Source: Rhodobacterales bacterium CG2_30_65_12 (lineage in GTDB: Bacteria > Pseudomonadota > Alphaproteobacteria > Rhodobacterales > Rhodobacteraceae). Taken from it: 7,121 bases of DNA. Position numbers and translations under genes: made by a program. The notes beneath the pieces were generated by a model. That model did no database searches, was not told the DNA's origin, and saw only the letters and a list, made by a program, of their open reading frames with translations. Where the stretch lies: the NCBI GenBank assembly GCA_001873585.1, contig MNZL01000059.1, positions 1 to 7,121 on the forward strand. Reading direction: 5' to 3'. Positions within the stretch are counted from its first letter, which is position 1. Each line of letters begins with the position of its first letter. Of this stretch, positions 1 through 5,523 are shown piece after piece.

Positions 1-79
1 GTAGCCGCAGCGCGGCCGTTTCCCGGCCCCAACCAATCCCCCGAATTACCGCGCAATCGTCGCGTTCGCTCCACAGTCT

Positions 80-110
80 TGCCTGAATTGGCAGCGATAC
101 AATTTTGTGT
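80..110 (+). promoter_or_regulatory. Possible promoter/operator upstream of the LysR gene
   Basis: Two small inverted repeats lie here: TGCC-N6-GGCA (80-93), and an imperfect one centred on ACAA-TT-TTGT (97-110). TACAAT at 98-103 resembles a sigma-70 -10 hexamer and sits about 35 bases before the chosen LysR start. No good -35 hexamer is seen at 16-18 bases spacing. LysR regulators commonly bind interrupted palindromes of T-N11-A type and repress their own gene; the first repeat has T-N12-A spacing, so it is only an approximate match. The rest of 1-138 holds no recognisable gene; a 5-bp GC hairpin at 14-28 has no T-run. Assignment as an operator is inference. Confidence 0.27.
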
Positions 111-138
111 TGGGGCGACGACTGTAGAAAGATGCATG

Positions 139-1044
139 ATGGACCGATTGACCGAAATGGAAGCCTTCGCCACGGTGGTGGATCAGGGCGGCTTTACGGA
201 CGCGGCGAAGAAAATGGGGATTTCGAAGTCTGCCGTTTCCAAGCACGTGTCTTCGCTGGAGGCCCGGCTCGGCGCCCGGCTGCTCAACCGCACCACGCGG
301 CGCGTCAGCCCGACCGAGATCGGCCTTGCCTATTACGACCGCGCCCGCCGTGTGCTGAACGATGCCGGCGAGGCCGACGCGCTGGTAACCTCGATGCAAT
401 CGGCACCCTCGGGGCTTTTGCGCATTTCGGTGGCGACCGATTTTGGCGTGAATCACCTGTCGCCGGTGCTGGGTGAGTTCTTGCAGGAATTTTCTGATAT
501 CACCGTGAACATGGTGCTCAACAACCGCTATGTGGAGCTGATCTCGGAAGGGTTCGATATGGCGATCCGGGTGGGCGAGATGGAAGACAGTAGCTTGCGC
601 GCCCGCAAGATCGCCGAGACAACCCGGCGGATGGTGGGCTCGCCCGGCTATTTTGAGAAATTCGGCCGGCCGCAGCGGATCGACGATCTCAACCACCACA
701 AGCTCCTGCATTATTCGAGCCAGGCCTCGGGCAACGTCTGGAAGCTGCCTGCGGCGTCGGGCGAGGTGCGCCAGGTGCGCACCGCCGGCTGGCTTTCGGT
801 GAACGACGGCCAATCGCTGCTCAACGCCGCCATCGCCGGGCTTGGCATCGCCTACCTGCCGAGCTTCCTCTATTCCGACGCGCTGACGCAGGGCCTCGTC
901 GAAGACGCGATCCCGGATCTGCCGCTGGACAGGCAAGGTATCTACGCGGTTTATCCGCCCGGCCGGTTTACCCAGCCCAAGGTGCGCGCCTTCATCGACT
1001 TCCTCGTGAACGCCTTTGCCGACAAGGGGCCGGACAACTGGTAA
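139..1044 (+). CDS. LysR-family transcriptional regulator (CrgA-like type)
   Basis: DNA-binding transcriptional regulator of 301 residues, the normal LysR length (about 290-310). The N-terminal winged helix-turn-helix covers roughly residues 1-60: MEAFATVVDQGGFTDAAKK, then SAVSKHVSSLE, then RLLNRTTRRVSPTE, the classic LysR signature. The rest is a periplasmic-binding-protein-like effector domain (about 90-295) with segments such as DMAIRVGEMEDSSL and GLGIAYLPSF, typical of the CrgA/DhcR-like subgroup. Start choice: ATG codons at 136 and 139 are adjacent in frame. AGAAAG at 126-131 is better spaced for 139, and MDRLTEMEAF is a usual LysR beginning; a TTG at 79 would add 20 residues unlike the family. 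The effector and target genes are unknown. LysR genes often control a divergent neighbour, which here would lie left of the window. An intrinsic terminator follows 57 bases downstream, so it is probably transcribed alone. Confidence 0.95.
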   Translation: MDRLTEMEAFATVVDQGGFTDAAKKMGISKSAVSKHVSSLEARLGARLLNRTTRRVSPTEIGLAYYDRARRVLNDAGEADALVTSMQSAPSGLLRISVATDFGVNHLSPVLGEFLQEFSDITVNMVLNNRYVELISEGFDMAIRVGEMEDSSLRARKIAETTRRMVGSPGYFEKFGRPQRIDDLNHHKLLHYSSQASGNVWKLPAASGEVRQVRTAGWLSVNDGQSLLNAAIAGLGIAYLPSFLYSDALTQGLVEDAIPDLPLDRQGIYAVYPPGRFTQPKVRAFIDFLVNAFADKGPDNW

Positions 1045-1100
1045 CGCAAGCCCAACCCTCGTTTTTCAATTCCCCAGCCTGACTTCTGAAGGGCACACTT

Positions 1101-1138
1101 GAGCGTCGGGTGGCGATAGCCACGCCGGCGCTCTTTTT
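1101..1138 (+). terminator. Rho-independent terminator of the LysR gene
   Basis: A near-perfect hairpin: GAGCGTCGG/GTGGC pairs with GCCAC/(G)/CCGGCGCTC around a GATA loop. It has about 13 base pairs plus one T-G pair and a single bulged G, followed directly by TTTTT (1134-1138). The T-run is only on the plus strand, so it fits termination of the LysR gene. Read from the minus strand, the same stem is followed by AAGTGTGC, which is not a U-tract, so it would be a poor terminator for the convergent OmpA-domain gene ending at 1151. Confidence 0.85.
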
Positions 1139-1150
1139 CCCCATGCGGGA

Positions 1151-2104
1151 TCACTCGGTGGACACCAGGATCGCTTCCACCCGCCGGTTGCGGTTGCGCC
1201 CCGCTTCGGTCTGGTTCGAGGCGATCGGGGCAAGGTAGCCGATGCCCTCGGCCTCGAGCTGGGCGGCGGGCACGGCGAAATCCTTGATCAGCCGGTCCAT
1301 CACAGAGGCGGCGCGGCGCTTGGAGAGCGAGATATTGCCCGCGAGCGAGCCTTGCGCGTCGGTGTGGCCCACAAGCGCCACGCGTTTGCCGGGGTTGGCC
1401 TTGAGGTAGTCGGCGAGTTCGGTGAGCGAGGCGAAGCGGCCCGGGCCGAGATCGGACGAGCCGGTGGCGAAGACGAGATCGGCGAGCACGAAGCGCCCCG
1501 CGCGTTCCATTGCTACGCCGATGTCGGGCTCGATTTCGGCGGGTAGCGCCGTGCCCGGCTCGGCCTTTGTCGCCGTCATCGGCGCGGTGGCGATCGCTTG
1601 CGCCACGGCCTCGCCCACCTGCACCACTTGCACGAAGACCGCAGAGGCGGAGCGGCTCACAAGCAGGCTTACCGCGTCGGCGGCATCGCCCGCCTTGGTG
1701 GCGGAGAGGAACTGGAAATCGCCAAGATCGACATGCATCTCGGGCTCGCCGATAACCTCGGTGCCATAGCGAAAATCGAAGCCGCCGCAGGCCTGCGTGT
1801 GGCATTCAAACAAGATGTCGTAGCCCTGCTCATCAAGCTGGGCACGCAGGTTCACAAGAATCTGGTAGCTTGAAAGCCCGGTGCCACCGATCCGCCACGC
1901 CTGACGGGTGATCTTGCCCGACGTTGCCGTAACCGGCACACCGGCGCCTTCGCGCCACGGCCCGGTCGGCAGGAGGTAACTGCCGGCGGCCTCCAGTTGT
2001 TCCGTTCTCAGCGTTGCGCCGGCGGGCATGTTGATCGTCGCCGCCGGGCTCGCCAGCGGTGCGGTGGCCAGGACGGCGGCGAGGAGGGCGGCGGATCGGG
2101 TCAT
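1151..2104 (-). CDS. Exported OmpA-family protein with DUF4892-like N-terminal region
   Basis: Envelope protein of 317 residues. Residues 1-21 or so form a Sec signal peptide (MTRSAALLAAVLATAPLASPA, probable cleavage after an Ala near 21-22). Residues about 25-165 resemble DUF4892, including an F-E-C-x4-C-G segment with Cys101 and Cys106, which could form a disulfide in the periplasm. A short Ala/Pro-rich linker follows, then an OmpA C-terminal peptidoglycan-binding domain (about 204-315). That domain carries VGHTDAQG and NISLSKRRAASV; Asp249 and Arg264 match the pair that binds the diaminopimelate of peptidoglycan in this family. There is no N-terminal beta-barrel, so it is probably a soluble periplasmic protein or attached through its N-terminal region, rather than an OmpA porin. 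Its ATG overlaps the TGA of the upstream AhpD-fold gene (ATGA, 2101-2104) and has no strong Shine-Dalgarno, suggesting translational coupling. Last gene of the minus-strand operon. Confidence 0.9.
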   Translation of the reverse strand: MTRSAALLAAVLATAPLASPAATINMPAGATLRTEQLEAAGSYLLPTGPWREGAGVPVTATSGKITRQAWRIGGTGLSSYQILVNLRAQLDEQGYDILFECHTQACGGFDFRYGTEVIGEPEMHVDLGDFQFLSATKAGDAADAVSLLVSRSASAVFVQVVQVGEAVAQAIATAPMTATKAEPGTALPAEIEPDIGVAMERAGRFVLADLVFATGSSDLGPGRFASLTELADYLKANPGKRVALVGHTDAQGSLAGNISLSKRRAASVMDRLIKDFAVPAAQLEAEGIGYLAPIASNQTEAGRNRNRRVEAILVSTE

Positions 2105-2667
2105 CTGGCCTGTGTGTGATAGGCGTCGTTGGGGTGCATGTCGGTGGCTGCGGCCACCCGGTTCGTCATGTTGAAGAAGCCGGCGACGTTGGCAATATCC
2201 CAGATATCGCGGTCGGAAAAGCCCGCTTCGCGCAGGCCTTCGCGGTCGGCGGCTTCGATCTTGCTGGGTGTTTCGGTGAGTTTTTCCGTGAACGCGAGCA
2301 TCGCTTGGTGGCGGTCGGAAAGCGTGATCGCGCGCCAGTTCAGCGCCATCGCCTCGCCGAGTTCTGGATCACCCGACAGCGTGCGCACCGCCGCGCCGTG
2401 GGCAACGAGGCAATACCAGCAATGGTTGATCGAGCTCACCACCACACCAATCATCTCGCGTTCGAGCTTGGAAAGCCCGCTTTCGGCCAGCATCAGCTCG
2501 TTGTAGAGCGCCGAGAAGGCATCGAGTTTGGCAATGTCGAAGGCATAGGCCTTGAGCACATTGGGCACGAGGCCGAGCTTTTCGTCGCAAAGGGCGAAAT
2601 ACGTCTGCGTGGCGTCCGGCAGCGGGTCTACCGGAGCAAGGTCGAGCGCGGTGATTTTATTGCTCAT
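2101..2667 (-). CDS. AhpD-fold peroxidase-related protein (carboxymuconolactone decarboxylase family)
   Basis: Cytoplasmic thiol-redox protein of 188 residues, similar in style and length to the 'uncharacterised peroxidase-related enzyme' group of the carboxymuconolactone decarboxylase/AhpD superfamily. The full AhpD-type active-site pattern E-x11-C-x2-C-x3-H is present: Glu71, Cys83, Cys86 and His90 (segment NHCWYCLVAHG). In AhpD these residues relay electrons and protons for hydroperoxide reduction; whether this protein is a peroxidase is not shown by sequence. Further family marks are LGLVPNVL near 31-38 and the C-terminal DIWDIANVAGFFNMTNRVA stretch. Start: an in-frame ATG at 2691 exists, but the ATG at 2667 has GGAAGG eight bases upstream and leaves a 1-base gap from the GNAT stop. 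The stop overlaps the next gene's start by 4 bases. Confidence 0.92.
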   Translation of the reverse strand: MSNKITALDLAPVDPLPDATQTYFALCDEKLGLVPNVLKAYAFDIAKLDAFSALYNELMLAESGLSKLEREMIGVVVSSINHCWYCLVAHGAAVRTLSGDPELGEAMALNWRAITLSDRHQAMLAFTEKLTETPSKIEAADREGLREAGFSDRDIWDIANVAGFFNMTNRVAAATDMHPNDAYHTQAR

Positions 2668-2668
2668 C

Positions 2669-3412
2669 TCATGCGCCTTCCGGGCGAACACGGTAATGGT
2701 AATGGCCGACGATGGTCATCCCGAGATTGGCATAAAGCGGGTTGGCCTCATGGTTGCTCTGGGTCACGATCAGGCTCAGCACCCGCGCGCCCTGGCCCTG
2801 GGCCCATTTCGCCGCCGCGCGGATCAGGAGCCGGCCCGCACCCTGACGGCGCTGGGCGGGCAACACATGGAGCGCATGCACCATCGCCACGCCCTCATGC
2901 AGGCCAACGAAAGCCGCGCCGCCCGGGTGGTCGCCGATCCGCACGAGGATCGCGGTTTTCTCGCAAGTTGCGCGCTGCATTACCGCCTGGCGTGCCGCCC
3001 CGACGCCGCCTTCTTCCCAGATCTCGCGCACCAGTTCGAGCGGCGGCCACATCGTGTAGGCGGTGGCGGGCGGAATCGCCTCGCCGGTGAGCCTGGTCAC
3101 GTCGATAGCCCAGATATTGACCGGGTCGCGCAATATGTAACCATGGTCTTCGAGCAGGGTGTCGAGCTTGTCTTCCCCGGCGCGGATCTGAAACAGCCGT
3201 TCCTGGCCGAGCGCCAGCATTGCGGTTTCGGCGGCCGACAAATCAGCGTCTGTCACCGGCCAATCTTCGGTGGCGGCAGATGCACGCTGGCCGCCGCCCT
3301 GGCCATCGCGGATCGTCCAGGCGCCAAGGTGCTGGCGGGCAGCGGGCGGCCAGGTAGCTTCGCAAACCTCGATCACGGTGGCGGCATCGGGAAGTGGGAG
3401 CGGCTTGGTCAT
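2669..3412 (-). CDS. GNAT-family N-acetyltransferase
   Basis: Predicted acetyl-CoA-dependent acyltransferase of 247 residues with unknown acceptor. The clear GNAT core is in the C-terminal half: motif A at about 178-203 (VHALHVLPAQRRQGAGRLL), where Q-R-R-Q-G191-A-G193 is the pyrophosphate-binding Q/RxxGxG/A loop. It is followed by beta-5/alpha-4 features V-T-Q-S-N220 and ANPLYANLGM, which fit motif B (Asn and Tyr near the catalytic site). The N-terminal 120 residues, including WTIRDGQGGGQR, are not a second intact GNAT motif; they may be a degenerate GNAT half or a substrate-binding region. Length exceeds a single GNAT domain (about 150), consistent with this. The ATG at 3412 has a strong GGAGG (3420-3424, seven bases away) and overlaps the upstream TGA (ATGA, 3409-3412). 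Second gene of the minus-strand operon. Substrate could be a small molecule, amino acid or protein; the sequence does not tell. Confidence 0.9.
   Translation of the reverse strand: MTKPLPLPDAATVIEVCEATWPPAARQHLGAWTIRDGQGGGQRASAATEDWPVTDADLSAAETAMLALGQERLFQIRAGEDKLDTLLEDHGYILRDPVNIWAIDVTRLTGEAIPPATAYTMWPPLELVREIWEEGGVGAARQAVMQRATCEKTAILVRIGDHPGGAAFVGLHEGVAMVHALHVLPAQRRQGAGRLLIRAAAKWAQGQGARVLSLIVTQSNHEANPLYANLGMTIVGHYHYRVRPEGA
2676..2681 (-). promoter_or_regulatory. Ribosome binding site deciding the AhpD-fold start
   Basis: GGAAGG on the minus strand, eight bases before the ATG at 2667 and inside the 3' end of the GNAT gene. It favours the 2667 start over the in-frame ATG at 2691, which would extend the protein by MFARKAHE and lacks a comparable site. 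Confidence 0.65.
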
Positions 3413-4140
3413 GCGGTCGCCTCCGGAAAAAGCTGGCCGAGTTCGACCATTGCGGCGCTGACGGCGGCGCCATCCTGGCCGCGCACCACGACATTGGCGC
3501 CGAACATGCCGCGGTCGTTAAACGGGTAGGAGCCGATCGAAAGGGTCGGATACCGCGTTGCCAGATCGGCGAGCGGCCCGGCGATATCGCCCTCGGGCAG
3601 ATCGACGCGCAGGGTCTGGCTGAGCAGCGGTGTGCCGCCCTTGAGCGTGGCGAGCACGCCTTCGAGCATTGCCTCGAATATCTTCGGCACCCCGGCCATC
3701 ACGTGCACGTTGCCAATGCTGAAGCCGGGGGCGGCAGAGACCGGGTTTTCGATCAGCGCCGCACCTTCGGGAATGCGCGCCATGCGCAGGCGCGCGGGCG
3801 TAACCTCGTTGCCGCGCGCGCGGATGAACGCCTCGAGCACCGCGCGCGCATCGTCGCGGATGTCGATGCTTGCGTTGAAGGCGGCGGCCACCGCGTCGGC
3901 GGTGATGTCGTCATGGGTCGGGCCGATGCCGCCGGAGGTGAACACGTGGTCGTAGCTGTCGGACAACGCGCGCAGCGCCGCGACGATCGCCGCCTGGTCG
4001 TCGGCCACCACGCGGGCTTCGCGCAGGTCGACGCCGTGGGCGGTGAGCCGGCCGGCAAGGTGATGCAGGTTGCTGTCGCGCGTGCGGCCCGAGAGAATCT
4101 CGTCGCCGATCACGAGCATCGCGGCGGTGGGGTTCGGCAT
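3409..4140 (-). CDS. Stand-alone molybdopterin-binding (MoaB/Mog, CinA N-terminal) domain protein
   Basis: Predicted nucleotide/molybdopterin-binding protein of 243 residues, COG1058 type. The MoCF_biosynth domain occupies about residues 5-170: the start AAMLVIGDEILSGRTRDSN, and the glycine-rich TSGGIGPTHDDIT at 68-80, which is the ligand-binding loop of the MoaB/MogA/CinA-N fold. The remaining about 70 residues resemble the short linker part of CinA N-terminal proteins. The C-terminal NMN amidohydrolase domain of full-length CinA (about 400 residues) is absent and no piece of it follows, so this is a single-domain family member, not a truncation. Such proteins are often labelled competence/damage-inducible protein A, but competence is not implied. 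No molybdenum cofactor genes are nearby. Start: ATGs at 4158, 4152 and 4140 are in frame; GGGAG five bases before 4140 favours it and gives MPNPTAAML. First gene of the operon. Confidence 0.9.
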   Translation of the reverse strand: MPNPTAAMLVIGDEILSGRTRDSNLHHLAGRLTAHGVDLREARVVADDQAAIVAALRALSDSYDHVFTSGGIGPTHDDITADAVAAAFNASIDIRDDARAVLEAFIRARGNEVTPARLRMARIPEGAALIENPVSAAPGFSIGNVHVMAGVPKIFEAMLEGVLATLKGGTPLLSQTLRVDLPEGDIAGPLADLATRYPTLSIGSYPFNDRGMFGANVVVRGQDGAAVSAAMVELGQLFPEATA

Positions 4141-4145
4141 GGTTT

Positions 4146-4150
4146 CTCCC
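4146..4150 (-). promoter_or_regulatory. Ribosome binding site deciding the molybdopterin-binding protein start
   Basis: GGGAG on the minus strand, five bases before the ATG at 4140. The alternative ATGs at 4152 and 4158 would place this motif inside the coding region and have only a G-rich stretch upstream, so 4140 is preferred. Confidence 0.6.
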
Positions 4151-4272
4151 ATTGTCATTCCGGCCCCCAGACTAGAACGTGTCGCGCCCGGGGGAAACTC
4201 CTCTCTTCACCCGTTTACGCAGACGGGCGGGCGCTGTAGCGTCGCCGTGAACTTCTTCAAAGAGGACGACCC
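4151..4272. promoter_or_regulatory. Divergent intergenic region with presumed promoters for both operons
   Basis: This is the only gap between the minus-strand operon and the plus-strand operon, so promoters for both should lie here. I cannot assign convincing sigma-70 hexamers: on the plus strand TTTACG and TGTAGC are only 15 bases apart, and on the minus strand TTGAAG and TACAGC are about 16 apart but weak. The RidA ribosome binding site AGAGG is at 4261-4265, seven bases before its ATG. A 5-bp inverted repeat CCCGT/ACGGG (4210-4227) is present but short. Confidence 0.4.
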
Positions 4273-4734
4273 ATGAGCCAGATCGAAACCCGCCTAGCCG
4301 CGCTCGGCGTGACCCTGCCAAATGCCCCCGCGCCTGCCGCCAATTATGTGCCTTGGGTGGTTGTCGGCAATCTCGTCTTTGTTTCGGGCCAGATTTCTGC
4401 GAAGGACGGCGCCTTCATCACCGGCAAGCTCGGCCAGACCTTGAGTGTGGACGAAGGTGCGGCGGCGGCGCGCACCTGCGCCATCGGCTTGCTGGCCCAG
4501 CTCAAGGCCGCGTGTGGTGGTGATCTCGACCGGCTCAAACAGGTGGTCAAACTCACCGGATTCGTCAATTCCACGCCCGATTTCGGCGACCAGCCCAAGG
4601 TGGTGAACGGGGCGTCTGATTTTCTGGTCGAGGTGCTGGGCGAGGCCGGGCGGCACACCCGTTCGGCGGTGTCGGCGGCGAGCCTGCCGTTTGGCGTCGC
4701 GGTCGAGATTGAAGGTATCTTTCAAATTGACTGA
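4273..4734 (+). CDS. RidA/YjgF/YER057c/UK114-family protein
   Basis: Small cytoplasmic protein of 153 residues in the RidA (reactive intermediate/imine deaminase) superfamily, whose founding members hydrolyse reactive enamine/imine intermediates such as 2-aminoacrylate and work as trimers. Visible marks: GNLVFVSGQIS near 32-42, then RSAVSAASLPFGVAVEIEG near the C-terminus. Arg130 and Glu145 keep the spacing of E. coli RidA Arg105 and Glu120, the substrate-carboxylate-binding arginine and a catalytic-site glutamate. It is longer than classical RidA (about 128), with an N-terminal extension IETRLAALGVTLPNAPAP typical of the longer RidA-like subgroup, so activity on 2-aminoacrylate is plausible but unproven. 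AGAGG sits seven bases before ATG. First gene of the plus-strand operon; the next start is 4 bases after its stop. Confidence 0.93.
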   Translation: MSQIETRLAALGVTLPNAPAPAANYVPWVVVGNLVFVSGQISAKDGAFITGKLGQTLSVDEGAAAARTCAIGLLAQLKAACGGDLDRLKQVVKLTGFVNSTPDFGDQPKVVNGASDFLVEVLGEAGRHTRSAVSAASLPFGVAVEIEGIFQID

Positions 4735-4738
4735 CGCG

Positions 4739-5500
4739 ATGCTACCCGAGATTTTCCTCTCCGCCCCAATCGCCCACCGCGCGCTGCATGACAAGGCCGC
4801 CGGGCGGGTGGAGAACGCGCCCGCTGCGATCCGCGCGGCGGTGGCGGCAGGCTACAACATCGAGACCGACGTGCAGCTCTCCGCCGATGGCGTGGCGATG
4901 GTGTTTCACGACGATGAGCTCGACCGGCTGACTGGTGAGAGCGGGCCTGTCAACGCCCGCACGGCGGCGGAACTTGCCGCGATCCCGCTTACCGGCGGTG
5001 GCGAGGGCATCCCGACACTGGCGCAGGTGCTCAAGATCGTCGCGGGTCGGGTCGGGCTGCTGATCGAGATCAAGGATCAGACCCGCGCGATGGGGCCAGA
5101 CGTGGGCCCGCTCGAACGGGCGGTGGCGGAAACGCTTGCCGGCTATGACGGCCCGGTGGCGGTGATGTCGTTCAACCCCTATTCGGTGGCGGCGATGGCC
5201 GAGGTTGCGCCGGATCTGCCGCGCGGGCTGACCACCTATCGGTTCGACGACCCGGACGCTCAGGCGCTGCCCGAAACGCGCCGCGCCCAACTCGCCGCGA
5301 TTGCCGATTTCGAGGCGGTGGGCGCAAGTTTCATCAGCCATGATGCGCGCGATCTGGCGAGCCCCAGGGTGGCCGAGCTGAAGGCGCGGGGCGTGCCGGT
5401 GCTGTGCTGGACGATCCGCTCGCCAGAGGCAGAGACACAAGCGCGTGAACTGGCCGACAACATTACCTTCGAGGGCTACGCCGCCGCGCTCCCGGCTTGA
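4739..5500 (+). CDS. Glycerophosphodiester phosphodiesterase family protein
   Basis: Predicted metal-dependent phosphodiesterase with a TIM-barrel GDPD domain covering almost all of its 253 residues. GDPD enzymes split glycerophosphodiesters into glycerol-3-phosphate and an alcohol. Key residues are present: His13-Arg14 (APIAHRALHD), Glu26-Asn27 (VENAPAAI), Glu42 and Asp44 (IETDVQLSADG), His57-Asp58 (MVFHDDELDRLTGESG), Glu110 and Lys112 (LLIEIKDQ), and a C-terminal VLCWTIRSPEAE strand. These match catalytic histidines and metal ligands of the family. No signal peptide is seen, so it is probably cytoplasmic and may act on deacylated phospholipids. Start: ATG 4739 gives MLPEIFLSAPIAHR, a normal GDPD beginning, but has a poor Shine-Dalgarno. 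TTG at 4727 (GAAGG 11 bases upstream, overlapping the RidA stop) is an alternative adding four residues. The substrate is not determined. Confidence 0.93.
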   Translation: MLPEIFLSAPIAHRALHDKAAGRVENAPAAIRAAVAAGYNIETDVQLSADGVAMVFHDDELDRLTGESGPVNARTAAELAAIPLTGGGEGIPTLAQVLKIVAGRVGLLIEIKDQTRAMGPDVGPLERAVAETLAGYDGPVAVMSFNPYSVAAMAEVAPDLPRGLTTYRFDDPDAQALPETRRAQLAAIADFEAVGASFISHDARDLASPRVAELKARGVPVLCWTIRSPEAETQARELADNITFEGYAAALPA

Positions 5501-5523
5501 CGCTCCCCCCCGCGCCCGATCCT

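Noticed and set aside
14..28. GC hairpin GGCCG/CGGCC as a terminator of an upstream gene
   Set aside because: Only 5 bp with no following T-run, and no gene end can be supported in the first bases of the window.
46..936. Long minus-strand open frame of 296 codons opposite the LysR gene
   Set aside because: It is antisense to a clear LysR protein, is rich in Arg/His/Gly, matches no family I recognise, and is expected by chance in high-GC DNA with strong third-position G/C bias.
951..1805. Minus-strand open frame of 284 codons overlapping the OmpA-domain gene
   Set aside because: It is a shifted frame of the OmpA gene on the same strand; the Arg-rich composition and lack of domains mark it as a shadow.
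2059..3529. Long plus-strand open frames (2059-3090 and 2552-3529) across the AhpD-fold and GNAT genes
   Set aside because: They are antisense to two well-supported genes, have low-complexity Arg/Gly/His content and no recognisable motifs.
4210..4227. Inverted repeat CCCGT/ACGGG as an operator or attenuator
   Set aside because: A 5-bp arm with an 8-base spacer is common by chance in high-GC sequence; no T-run and no second copy.
3394..4239. Plus-strand open frame of 281 codons opposite the molybdopterin-binding gene
   Set aside because: It is antisense to a protein with clear family motifs; its residue pattern is the usual high-GC complement artefact.
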